From assembly GCA_000991645.1 (NCBI GenBank), contig LBRX01000003.1, forward strand, positions 1 to 59,195: a DNA stretch of 59,195 bases, written 5' to 3'. Of the stretch, positions 33,632 through 41,088 are shown piece after piece. The notes beneath the pieces are model-generated. The model worked only from the letters and a program-made list of their open reading frames with translations. It searched no databases and had not been told where the DNA came from. Origin of the DNA: Candidatus Moranbacteria bacterium GW2011_GWE2_36_40 (GTDB lineage Bacteria > Patescibacteriota > Minisyncoccia > Moranbacterales > GWC2-37-73). How positions within the stretch are numbered: position 1 is the first letter of the stretch; each line of letters begins with the position of its first letter. The translations under genes and the position numbers were made by a program.

Positions 33632-34701
33632 TTATACACTTTCCGTCGGCCGACGGAAAGTGTATATTTTTTCAATTTGTTTTTGAATATTGTGACCCTT
33701 GCAATGCTTTAGAATTCCCAAATAAGATTGCAGACTTTGATTAAGCTTTTTCTCTGAAATTAAACCCTCTTGGAAATCAGCATATTTCTTACCTAGCTTT
33801 TTAAACATCCTTCTTTTTGTGTTTGTCCGCAAAACTGAGTGATGCGGTCTCAAAACATATCCTAAGAAATCTATGCCTTGATGAAATTTATCAATTGAAA
33901 CCTTGCTTGGATGTAGCTGCAATTTCAATTCTTTTTCCAAAAATTCATCTATCAAATTTAAAATATCATTAAGATATGCCTCATCTTGGTGTATAATAAT
34001 AAAATCATCTGCATAACGAAAATAATTTTTCGCTTTAATTTTTCTTTTTATGAACCAGTCCAATTCATTGAGATATATATTAGCAAATATCTGCGACGTT
34101 ATATTACCAATTGGCACACCTCGTTTTTCTTCAAAAAATTCATCCCGTAAGACCCCCCCACCACGGAAACATCCTCGGAGGAAAAGCTAAGGATAATTTC
34201 TTCGACTAGTCGCATAAATTTCTCATCTGCAATCTTACACGCAATCAATTGCAAAAGTTTTCTTTGATTTATGCTGGCAAAGAATTTTTTGATGTCACAT
34301 TTTAGTGCAAAAACCGGTCGAGTAAAATTTCTACTTTCCCTGCGCAAACATTTTAAAAGATTTTTGACTGCAAGATGTGTTCCCTTGTTTTTTCTTGATG
34401 AATAAGCATGAAAAATGAAATGTGGATCAAAAATATCATTCAGCTTCTCAAACACCAAATGTTGCACGATACGATCTCTTACTGTCGCCTTACTTATAAT
34501 TCTGTGCCTCGGATCATGAATATGAAAAATTTCATATTCTCCATGTTGATATGATTGATTCTCAAGCTCTTCTTGCAAAAGAAAAAGATTATCCTCCAAA
34601 AATCTTTCAAAAATTTGCACGTCTCGCCTGCCGTGTTTTCCATTTCTAAATTCTTTCCAAGATTGAAAAATGTTTTCAAGACTAATCAATTCATCATACA
34701 T
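33632..34701 (-). CDS. DGR2 reverse transcriptase, interrupted by one frameshift
   Basis: Homologous to RT1. Frame one (34701-34099) runs MYDELISLENIFQSWKEF, then FALKCDIKKFFASINQ, to SFSSEDVSVVGG. Frame two (ending 33632) gives GVPIGNITSQIFANIYLNEL, YADDFIII (catalytic YxDD) and FLGYVLRPHHS. The break is at a G7 run (C7 at about 34152-34158). One more G, or two fewer, joins VVGG to VLRDEFFEEKRGVPIGN. Relative to RT1 there is an insertion of about 20 residues carrying this run. The ATG at 34701 and the avd2 ATG at 34708 are only 6 nt apart, head-to-head. Same function, and the same question about activity, as RT1. Confidence 0.85.
33633..33666. repeat. 34-nt palindrome shared by both DGRs (DGR2 copy)
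   Basis: Perfect 17-bp arms, TATACACTTTCCGTCGG and its mirror. It forms the last codons and stop region of RT2 (YTFRRPTESV). On the plus strand it is followed by TTTTTTC, so it may terminate plus-strand transcripts. Confidence 0.9.
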
Positions 34702-34707
34702 ATACTT

Positions 34708-35061
34708 ATGAACACTTATGCTAATAATGAGATTCCTGTAATCAAAAAAGTTTATACGCTTTACAAAACATTTTATGAATTTTCCAAATTATTTCCCAAA
34801 AAAGATAAGTATGTGTTAGGAAGCAAGTGCGAAGAATACATTATTGCAACTTTGGAATTGTTGCTTGCTGCCTCAAGCGCTCCCAAAAATGAGAAACAAA
34901 TTTTCATCAAACAAGCTAATATAAAATTCGATGCGCTCAAAATATTTATTCGCATTGCAAATGACATAAGGATGCTTGATACAAAAAAATATATTGCGAT
35001 TCAAAAACAGCTTCAAGAAATCGGACGCATGCTGGGCGGTTGGCAAAAATCATTGAATTAA
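34708..35061 (+). CDS. avd: DGR2 accessory variability determinant (Avd-like), 117 aa
   Basis: Four-helix bundle with basic surface stretches (KKDKYVLGSKCEEYI; KKYIAIQKQLQEIGRMLGGW). The C-terminal LQEIGRMLGGWQKS matches the S23/Avd end. It aligns with Avd1 throughout. Avd binds RT and template RNA in characterised DGRs. The ATG at 34708 is the first in frame after the divergent RT2 start and gives the expected length. No SD is obvious, and any promoter must lie inside the RT2 5' region. A terminator follows at once. Confidence 0.8.
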   Translation: MNTYANNEIPVIKKVYTLYKTFYEFSKLFPKKDKYVLGSKCEEYIIATLELLLAASSAPKNEKQIFIKQANIKFDALKIFIRIANDIRMLDTKKYIAIQKQLQEIGRMLGGWQKSLN

Positions 35062-35071
35062 AAAAGCTAAA

Positions 35072-35096
35072 GGAGCTCGCATTGAGCTCCTTTTTT
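35072..35096 (+). terminator. Terminator of avd2
   Basis: GGAGCTC-GCATT-GAGCTCC followed by TTTTTT; TR2 starts 13 nt later. Confidence 0.92.
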
Positions 35097-35108
35097 ACAA
35101 TAGACACA

Positions 35109-35244
35109 ACCCGATGAAGAGCAAGCCAGACGAGTAGTTGTCGTTCGCATTCGCAAGGTTGTCGGTGTTGTTGAAGTTGAAGTTGTCATCGTTAGCCTTA
35201 GCGTAGAGAGAATACTCGGCGGACTGCCATGAATTTGCTTTTCT
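35109..35244 (-). repeat. DGR2 template repeat (TR2)
   Basis: The 130-nt core (35109-35238) aligns without gaps with VR2 (35602-35731). On the minus strand six differences are at TR adenines (codons GAC to GGC, AAC to TAC, AAC to TGC at two bases, AAT to GAT, AAC to AGC); a seventh is a silent TTC to TTT. A further 6 nt at 35239-35244 adds five A changes. Non-coding template for mutagenic reverse transcription. Confidence 0.95.
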
Positions 35245-35599
35245 CCTTCCATTTCACCAGAAATGAAAAATATCATCTCTTGAATTTTATTTCGCCCATT
35301 GTGAGCGCAAGAGAAAAACAAGTAGTGTCTAAGTTCTTCGCATGCTCTCTTGCAGTCTGAATTAATTCAATCTCAACGTGACAACAAGATTCTGATGCTC
35401 TATGAAGAATCATAGGATTTCGGCGACCTTGATCCATAAATCAAGATTCATTAACCTATTCTCATTTATCAATATATCAAAAATTTTTAGAAAAGAAAAG
35501 CGCGCAATACTTTTCAGTATCACGCGCATAAAAAATTTTCTAAAGACCAAAGACCAAAATTCCGATCCAAGATCCAAAGAAAAAAAGTCCAAGAGCAGC
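35245..35599. other. Spacer between TR2 and the DGR2 target
   Basis: No gene is supported. It contains the target terminator (35500-35528) and word pairs such as AAAATTTTTAGAAAA/TTTTCTAAAGACC around it. AAGACCAAAGACCAAA words lie near 35,540-35,570. Part of it is probably the TR2 RNA promoter and leader. Confidence 0.45.
35500..35528 (-). terminator. Terminator of the DGR2 target gene
   Basis: GCGCGTGATAC and GTATTGCGCGC pair with one mismatch around TGAAAA (minus strand), followed by TTTTCTTTTC. It lies 74 nt beyond VR2; a retrohoming role is possible. Confidence 0.75.
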
Positions 35600-36508
35600 C
35601 TACCCGATGAAGAGCAAGCCAGACGAGTAGCTGTCGTTCGCATCCGCAAGGTTGTCGGTGCAGTTAAAGTTGAAGTAGCCATCGTTAGCCTTAGCGTAGA
35701 GAGAATACTCGGCGGACTGCCATGAATTTGCAGCGCAGAGATATCCGGGAGTGTTGTAATTCTTTCCCAACACATCAGGATACATTGCCACAGCAGTCAT
35801 GATATCAATTGCGCCAGAAAGCAACAATGATTCCGGGAGCACGGCCATCTGCTGTCTGCCTGCATTAATAGAAAATCCTTGCGTTGGAAAAAATAATATT
35901 CCCACCACCGGACCTTCTGCCATTTTTGCAAGAAGTTTCTCGTGCCCACTACCTTCAATGATTCCTACCTTGCCAGTCAATTCTCCTTTGCGGTAGTTGT
36001 TGAAACTACGATTGGGAAATTGCTGCCTGTAAGATTTTTCCGCCACGACAAGAAAAATTTCTTCCAGACTTTTTCCGTAGTCAGTGACTTCAAGCTTCGG
36101 AAGGCAGATCGGCAACCACACGCCATTGAGCAAATTCAAAAGAAGTGAATCATTTCTCAATTGCTCAAACAACTCTTCGCTTCTTTTCGCAAATTCTTCA
36201 GTAGAAATCAACTGCATACTCTCAGCGTAAAGACTGGTCAAACTATTAATCCGCTCTGCATAGTCAATCTTCGGCTGGACAAGCTTGAAATTCTTGTTCG
36301 GATCGCAAACATTGCCAGTCAGTTCCTTCGGAATACAACGACCATTTTTATCGATGAGTTTTCTGATGACATCTTCAAAAGCCATCTTTTTTTCACCACG
36401 TAAAACTGCATCGAGATTTTCCCTACCACCAAACGCATCAACGATAGCAAGTATTGTTGGACCATCCAAACCCCTCAATTTTTCAAGAACTTCCGCTGTT
36501 GTACTCAT
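35600..36508 (-). CDS. DGR2 variable target protein, 302 aa
   Basis: Residues 1-60 are helical (AEVLEKLRGLDGPTILAIVD). The middle part has YAERINSLTSLYAESMQ, then VWLPICLPKLEVTDYGKSLEE and TGKVGIIEGSGHEKLLAKM. The final domain (from QGFSINAGRQQMAVLPESL) ends YSLYAKANDGYFNFN...LLFIG, the last 43 residues encoded by VR2; the Trp/Tyr/Gly pattern suits a C-type-lectin-like DGR fold. No signal peptide. It has a perfect consensus promoter (36600-36628), SD AAAGGAG and its own terminator. It is unlike target 1 except for layout. Ligand unknown. Confidence 0.85.
   Translation of the reverse strand: MSTTAEVLEKLRGLDGPTILAIVDAFGGRENLDAVLRGEKKMAFEDVIRKLIDKNGRCIPKELTGNVCDPNKNFKLVQPKIDYAERINSLTSLYAESMQLISTEEFAKRSEELFEQLRNDSLLLNLLNGVWLPICLPKLEVTDYGKSLEEIFLVVAEKSYRQQFPNRSFNNYRKGELTGKVGIIEGSGHEKLLAKMAEGPVVGILFFPTQGFSINAGRQQMAVLPESLLLSGAIDIMTAVAMYPDVLGKNYNTPGYLCAANSWQSAEYSLYAKANDGYFNFNCTDNLADANDSYSSGLLFIG
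35602..35731 (-). repeat. DGR2 variable repeat (VR2)
   Basis: The 3' end of the target gene, running into the TAG stop. Changes from TR2 are at six template adenines and one C-to-T, clustered in the codons for DGYFNFNC, LADAN and DSY. Upstream, five more A-site changes sit at the boundary (35732-35737). Confidence 0.93.
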
Positions 36509-36599
36509 TTTGTCGCTCCTTTCAGGCTCATTTTGCCCGATTTTAATATACCCTTCGCCCCAGGGTTGAGGATCTTTTTTTAATCAAAAAGAATATATA

Positions 36600-36628
36600 A
36601 TTATACTCCTAAATTGCAAAAATGTCAA
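36600..36628 (-). promoter_or_regulatory. Consensus promoter of the DGR2 target
   Basis: TTGACA (36623-36628), 17-nt spacer, TATAAT (36600-36605), both hexamers perfect. Back-to-back with the plus-strand promoter at 36631. Confidence 0.85.
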
Positions 36629-36630
36629 TA

Positions 36631-36659
36631 TTGCGGTAAAATGCAAATAGACCTATAGT
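36631..36659 (+). promoter_or_regulatory. Promoter of the thrS leader
   Basis: TTGCGG, 17-nt spacer, TATAGT (36654-36659). Transcription would start near 36666, at the beginning of the T-box-like leader. Confidence 0.55.
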
Positions 36660-36666
36660 AAAAGGA

Positions 36667-36850
36667 CAATTTAATGAGATTGCGAACTACCAACTCGCTC
36701 TAAAAATCTCCGATTAAGCTGCTTACGAACAAGCGCACAAAGTGCCCAAATAATACGGGAAATCGAGTGGAACCACCCTATCGCCAGATAGAGTCTCGAT
36801 ACGAAAACATTAACTTGTTTTCACTGTATTGTTTAGGGTTTTTATTTTAT
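36667..36850 (+). promoter_or_regulatory. T-box-like leader upstream of thrS
   Basis: A short stem I is formed by GAGATT/AATCTC (36676, 36705) and GCGA/TCGC around ACTACCAAC, which offers the Thr codon ACC followed by A as specifier. Two small hairpins follow (GCTT...AAGC; GCACAAAGTGC). The antiterminator-like element is ATCGAG, TGGAACC bulge (the T-box UGGNACC), ACCCTATC-GCCA-GATAGAGT, CTCGAT (36762-36800). A competing hairpin (GAAAACA...TGTTTTC) and TTTTTATTTTATT come next. Uncharged tRNA-Thr would then raise thrS expression. An IVP gene lies between leader and thrS. Family assignment is by eye. Confidence 0.55.
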
Positions 36851-36896
36851 TAAAAAGTAACAAAAGTCATTAGCAGTAAGTTTAGTCATTGGCCAT

Positions 36897-37289
36897 ATGT
36901 CATTAGAAAAAACAAAAATAAAAAGTTACACAGATTTAGATGTTTATCAAAGATCATATAAATTATCTATTATTGTATGCACTAAGGTCATTGTAAAACT
37001 TCCATCAGCAGAAAAATTTGGTTTAACTGATCAACTCGGAAGATCATCCAAGGCAATTCCAAGATTAATCGCAGAAGGCTTTGGCAAAAAACATCAGAAG
37101 AGAGGTTTTCACAAATATTTGGATGATGCGATGGCGGAAAATAATGAGTCTATTGTAAGTCTTTGCCAGATACGAGATATTTATGCTAATAATATTAATG
37201 CCAAATCGGTTCAGTTACTAATTGATGAATACGAAATAGTAGGAAAACAAATGTTTAGACTTAAACAAAGCTGGAGTAAATTTTCTTAA
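36897..37289 (+). CDS. S23/IVP-type four-helix-bundle protein, 130 aa
   Basis: SYTDLDVYQRSYKLSIIVC (about 8-26), FGLTDQLGRSSKAIPRLIAEGFGKK (in part, about 41-65) and FHKYLDDAMAENNESIVSL are the conserved helices of the 23S rRNA intervening-sequence protein family. Function is not established. It lies between the T-box-like leader and thrS and would be part of that transcript. Reiterated GTCATTAG/GACTAAAG words flank it on both sides, as around the other family member at 24861. It looks like a mobile or repeat-associated insertion into the thrS transcript, which is inference. Confidence 0.8.
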   Translation: MSLEKTKIKSYTDLDVYQRSYKLSIIVCTKVIVKLPSAEKFGLTDQLGRSSKAIPRLIAEGFGKKHQKRGFHKYLDDAMAENNESIVSLCQIRDIYANNINAKSVQLLIDEYEIVGKQMFRLKQSWSKFS

Positions 37290-37372
37290 TAAATATAATT
37301 TATTTTGGCAGACCAGTGACTAGAGACTAAAGACTCGTCCTACTGCCAATGACTAATGTAACCAGAAAAAAT

Positions 37373-39163
37373 ATGAAATCAGAAATCAACAAACTCGAAC
37401 TAATCCGTCATTCAACTGCACATATCCTAGCAGCCGCTGTTTTAGAAATGTTTCCAGAGGCAAAATTCGGAATTGGACCTGCCGTGGAAAATGGATTTTA
37501 CTATGACTTTGAACTTCCACGCACACTTATCCCTGAAGATTTGCCACTCTTGGAAGAAAAGATGAAAGAAATCATCAAAGCAAACCATGCTTTTGAAAAA
37601 GCTGAGGTTTCAATTGATGATGCCATGGAAAAATTCAAGCAGCTTGATCAGACTTTAAAATTGGAACTCATTGATGATCTTCATAAGGCTGGAAATGAAA
37701 CTGTAACGATTTATAAATCTGGACATTTTGTTGATCTCTGCACCGGACCACACATCGAATCAACTGGCAAAATTCAACACAATGCTTTTGCGCTAACAAA
37801 AATTTCTGGAGCATATTGGAAAGCAGACGCCACCAAGCAACAACTGCAAAGAATTTACGGAGTGGTGTTTGAAAATAAAGAAGGACTCAAAAACTATTTT
37901 CATCTCGTTGATGAGGCTGCCAAAAGAGATCATCGCAAGCTTGGGAAAGAATTGGATCTGTTTTGCTTTTCAGATTTGGTTGGACCGGGACTTCCCCTCT
38001 TCACACCAAACGGAACAATCATCAAGGATGAGTTGCAAAAACATATTGAAAAAGTTTGCCGAGGATATGGTTTTCAAAAAGTTTCAACTCCTCATCTTGC
38101 TAAAATTGATTTATATGAAAAATCAGGACATGCTCAAAAATTTGGAGATGAACTTTTCCAAGTAGCATCACATTACAAACAAAATTATGTGATGAAGCCA
38201 GTGCAATGTCCTCATCAAACTCAAATTTTTGCTTCCAAAGCTCGCTCCTATCGAGACCTTCCTATTCGCTATATGGAAAGTGAAAAACAATATCGCGATG
38301 AAAAACCAGGAGAAATTGGAGGTCTTCAACGCGTAATTGCAATCACGGTTGAAGACGGTCACAGTTTTTGCACCATTGATCAAGTGAAGCAAGAAGTGAA
38401 AAACATGATAGAAATTATCCAAAATTTTTATACATCACTTGGCATGTGGGAAAACCACAGTGTTTCACTTTCAGTACGAGATTACGCACATCCAGAAAAA
38501 TACATTGGCGAAACTACTGATTGGGATGTCTGCGAGAAAATGCTGCAAGATATTTCAGATGAGATGGGATTAAATGCGATCAAACACGAGGGAGAAGCTG
38601 CACTTTATGGACCAAAACTTGATTTCATGTTTCGCGATTCTCTTGGCAAAGAAATTCAAATTCCAACAGTGCAATTGGATTTTGCTACTCCAAAGAGATT
38701 TGAGTTGGAATATACCAATAACGAAGGAGGAAAATCCTCTCCTGTTATGGTGCATCGAGCAATTTTAGGATCATATGAAAGATTTATGATGCTCCTTATT
38801 GAACACTTTGCCGGAGCCTTTCCTCTTTGGCTCTCCCCTGTTCAAGTTGCCATTTTACCAATTTCTGAAAAATTTGCAGACTACGCTGAAGAAGTTAAAA
38901 ACAAATTATCAGAAAATGATATCCGCGTAGAACTTAGCGACAAAGCTGAATCACTTGGAAAAAGAATTTCTGAAGCAGAAAAAATGAAAACTCCATACAT
39001 CATTGTGGTTGGAGAAAAAGAAGTTAATGATAAAACAGTAGCCATCAGAACTCGCGGAATAAAGGAGCCCGCCTCCACAGAGCTTCGTCGAGGCGAGCAA
39101 CAAACAATGCCAATTGACGAATTTGTTAATAAGATTTCTTTCGAAATAAAAAACAAAATCTAA
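37373..39163 (+). CDS. thrS: Threonyl-tRNA synthetase, without TGS domain
   Basis: Class II synthetase, 596 aa from the ATG at 37373. It begins directly with the editing domain (LIRHSTAHILAAAVLEMFP), so the TGS domain of longer ThrRS is absent. The catalytic core has motif 1 region LPLFTPNGTIIKDELQKHIE, MKPVQCPHQTQIF (Zn-ligand Cys), an unusual motif 2 block YRDEKPGEIGGLQRVIAITV, EDGHSF (Zn-ligand His) and motif 3 PVMVHRAILGSYERFMMLLI. The anticodon domain is C-terminal. A palindrome (39067-39098) is read in frame as PASTELRRGE. Probably controlled by the T-box-like leader. Confidence 0.95.
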   Translation: MKSEINKLELIRHSTAHILAAAVLEMFPEAKFGIGPAVENGFYYDFELPRTLIPEDLPLLEEKMKEIIKANHAFEKAEVSIDDAMEKFKQLDQTLKLELIDDLHKAGNETVTIYKSGHFVDLCTGPHIESTGKIQHNAFALTKISGAYWKADATKQQLQRIYGVVFENKEGLKNYFHLVDEAAKRDHRKLGKELDLFCFSDLVGPGLPLFTPNGTIIKDELQKHIEKVCRGYGFQKVSTPHLAKIDLYEKSGHAQKFGDELFQVASHYKQNYVMKPVQCPHQTQIFASKARSYRDLPIRYMESEKQYRDEKPGEIGGLQRVIAITVEDGHSFCTIDQVKQEVKNMIEIIQNFYTSLGMWENHSVSLSVRDYAHPEKYIGETTDWDVCEKMLQDISDEMGLNAIKHEGEAALYGPKLDFMFRDSLGKEIQIPTVQLDFATPKRFELEYTNNEGGKSSPVMVHRAILGSYERFMMLLIEHFAGAFPLWLSPVQVAILPISEKFADYAEEVKNKLSENDIRVELSDKAESLGKRISEAEKMKTPYIIVVGEKEVNDKTVAIRTRGIKEPASTELRRGEQQTMPIDEFVNKISFEIKNKI

Positions 39164-39221
39164 AAAATTTTATTTTTGCATACCTTATATATTTCGCATG
39201 TTTCATGTTGCGTTATTTTCT

Positions 39222-40586
39222 ATGAATTATTTTATCAAAACTTTTGGTTGCCAGATGAATGTTAGCGACAGTGAACGAATTGCTGCTTTTTTAGAGGAGC
39301 ACAATTTTTCCAGTAGTGACAATATTAAAGAAGCTGACTTGGTTATTTTTAATACATGTGGCATCAAACAAACCGCTGAAAATAGAGCGTACAGCATGAT
39401 CAACAATTTACGTAAAGAGAAGAAACGAAATGTACAAATAATAATGACTGGTTGCCTTGCCAATCGCGCCGATGTTCAAAAAAGAATGAAATCAAAAGTT
39501 GATTTATTTTTCCCTGTTAAAGATATTAAAGAATTTGAAAATTGGATCATTGAAAATTATTTGGAAATTGGAAATTGGAAATTGGAAATTGCGGCACCAA
39601 ATAAAATTACCAACAAAGAAAATATCGCATATCTTTCTATTAATCCAAAATATAGTAGCAATTATGCCGCTTACGTTCCCATCATGACTGGCTGCAATAA
39701 TTTCTGCGCATACTGCGTTGTTCCAAATGCGCGAGGACGTGAAGTTTCTCGGCCTGCCGAGGAAATAATCAGTGAGATTAAAGACCTTATTGCAAAAGGA
39801 TACAAAAGCATTACGCTGCTGGGGCAGAATGTGAATAGCTATAAATCACCCACGACTATCAACTATCAACTATCAACAAAAAATGCTCAGAAGGAAATTA
39901 ATTTCGCTACGCTTCTCAAAAAAATTAATTCCATTCCAGGGAAATTCTGGATCAACTTTGTTTCCTCACATCCCAAGAATATGGATGATAAGTTGATTGA
40001 AACAGTGGTAAAAAGTAAAAAAGTTTGCGAATGGATTCATTTGCCTGTGCAAGCTGGCGATGATGATATTCTGCGCAAAATGAATCGGCGCTACACACAA
40101 AAACATTATTTAGAGCAAATCAAAAAAATACGAGCTGCGTTTAAGAAATACAAACCCCAACATCAATTTTCGATTTCATCTGACATTATCGTTGGCTTTC
40201 CAGGCGAAACAAAAAAACAGTTTCTTGAGTCAGCTGCGGTAATGAAAAAATCCAAATTTGACATGGTCTTTTTTGGACAATACTCTCCCCGCCCAGAAAC
40301 AGTGGCATGGAAAATGAAAGATAACGTTTCACAAAAGGAAAAGGTATGGCGCGAAAATTTTCTCAATGAAATTCTTAAGAAAACTGCTTTTACGAATAAT
40401 AAAAAGTATCTTAATAAAACTCTTGAAGTACTAATTGAAAAAGAAAAAGGCGGTTTTTACTTTGGAAAAACCAGAACACAAAAGAATGTAAAATTACAAG
40501 CAAAGAAAAAAGGACTTGTCGGAAAATTCACGAAAGTCCTTATAAAAAAAGCACATGCCTGGAATCTTGAAGGAGAAATCGACTAA
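39222..40586 (+). CDS. miaB: tRNA-2-methylthio-N6-dimethylallyladenosine synthase
   Basis: Radical-SAM methylthiotransferase acting on A37 of tRNA. The N-terminal MTTase domain has its three cysteines in FGCQMN, FNTCGIKQTAENRAY and TGCLANR. The radical-SAM motif is CNNFCAYCVVPNARGREVSR (CxxxCxxC). A TRAM domain is C-terminal. Start chosen at 39222 (MNYFIKTFGCQMN). Word repeats are read in frame at two linkers: LEIGNWKLEI between the first two domains (about 39,560-39,590) and TTINYQLSTKN (about 39,852-39,885). miaA, which makes the substrate i6A, lies 490 nt downstream. Confidence 0.93.
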   Translation: MNYFIKTFGCQMNVSDSERIAAFLEEHNFSSSDNIKEADLVIFNTCGIKQTAENRAYSMINNLRKEKKRNVQIIMTGCLANRADVQKRMKSKVDLFFPVKDIKEFENWIIENYLEIGNWKLEIAAPNKITNKENIAYLSINPKYSSNYAAYVPIMTGCNNFCAYCVVPNARGREVSRPAEEIISEIKDLIAKGYKSITLLGQNVNSYKSPTTINYQLSTKNAQKEINFATLLKKINSIPGKFWINFVSSHPKNMDDKLIETVVKSKKVCEWIHLPVQAGDDDILRKMNRRYTQKHYLEQIKKIRAAFKKYKPQHQFSISSDIIVGFPGETKKQFLESAAVMKKSKFDMVFFGQYSPRPETVAWKMKDNVSQKEKVWRENFLNEILKKTAFTNNKKYLNKTLEVLIEKEKGGFYFGKTRTQKNVKLQAKKKGLVGKFTKVLIKKAHAWNLEGEID

Positions 40587-40969
40587 GTTTGATTTGCAAA
40601 TTTGCCAACTATTTCAGGGATAACCAAAATACTACTGAGAGGTTTTTTGGCAAAATAATCAAAACCAGCATCTGGATGCAAACACTTAACACCATCCAGA
40701 TCCTCAAATGAACTGCTAAGCAAAACCACTGGCTTAGCTGGTGTTATCTTCTTTATAACTTTGCAAAAAATAACACCGTCAGCAAATTGTGGGATTCTGT
40801 ATTCCGTGATTACGACAAAGATGTTTCTGCTATTTTTAATAAAAGCTTGAAATCCATCCGCTATTCCATTTGCCACAATTGTTTCATAATCATATTGCCT
40901 CAGGACTGTTGATAAAAGATGACCAGTTTGTTCATAGCCAACAACGATCAAAACTTTTTCTTTGCACAT
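40583..40969 (-). CDS. Degenerate stand-alone receiver-domain protein, 128 aa
   Basis: A CheY-like fold: VLIVVGYEQTG strand, FVVITEYRIP strand, PVVLLSSS strand and FDYFAKKPLS with the conserved Lys-Pro. The acidic pair after beta 1 is replaced (G11 Y12) and the phospho-acceptor Asp is Glu (E56 in ITEYRIP), so it is probably not phosphorylated in the normal way; Glu may mimic the active state. No output domain. It has an SD (GGGGGTG) and a likely promoter overlapping that of miaA. Its stop overlaps the end of convergent miaB by 4 nt. Partner unknown. Confidence 0.7.
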   Translation of the reverse strand: MCKEKVLIVVGYEQTGHLLSTVLRQYDYETIVANGIADGFQAFIKNSRNIFVVITEYRIPQFADGVIFCKVIKKITPAKPVVLLSSSFEDLDGVKCLHPDAGFDYFAKKPLSSILVIPEIVGKFANQT

Positions 40970-41039
40970 AATCGCACCCCCTAATCCTTTATTAATTTTA
41001 GTGATTAGAAAATATTTAACCCACTTTTCTTAAGGAACA

Positions 41040-41088
41040 TTTACACTTCAGAATAAATCTAGTATACTCCAAAATAATGCAAAAGCAA
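41040..41088. promoter_or_regulatory. Bidirectional promoter with a shared palindromic -10
   Basis: Plus strand: TTTACA (41040-41045), 17 nt, TATACT (41063-41068) for miaA, whose ATG at 41077 would be almost at +1. Minus strand: TTGCTT (41083-41088), 16 nt, TATACT (41061-41066) for the receiver gene. AGTATACT serves both, so the two polymerase sites exclude each other. Confidence 0.6.

Noticed and set aside
20462..36628. Group II intron or retron in place of a DGR
   Set aside because: No intron maturase domain, intron RNA or msr/msd is seen, whereas TR/VR pairs with adenine-specific changes and Avd genes are present.
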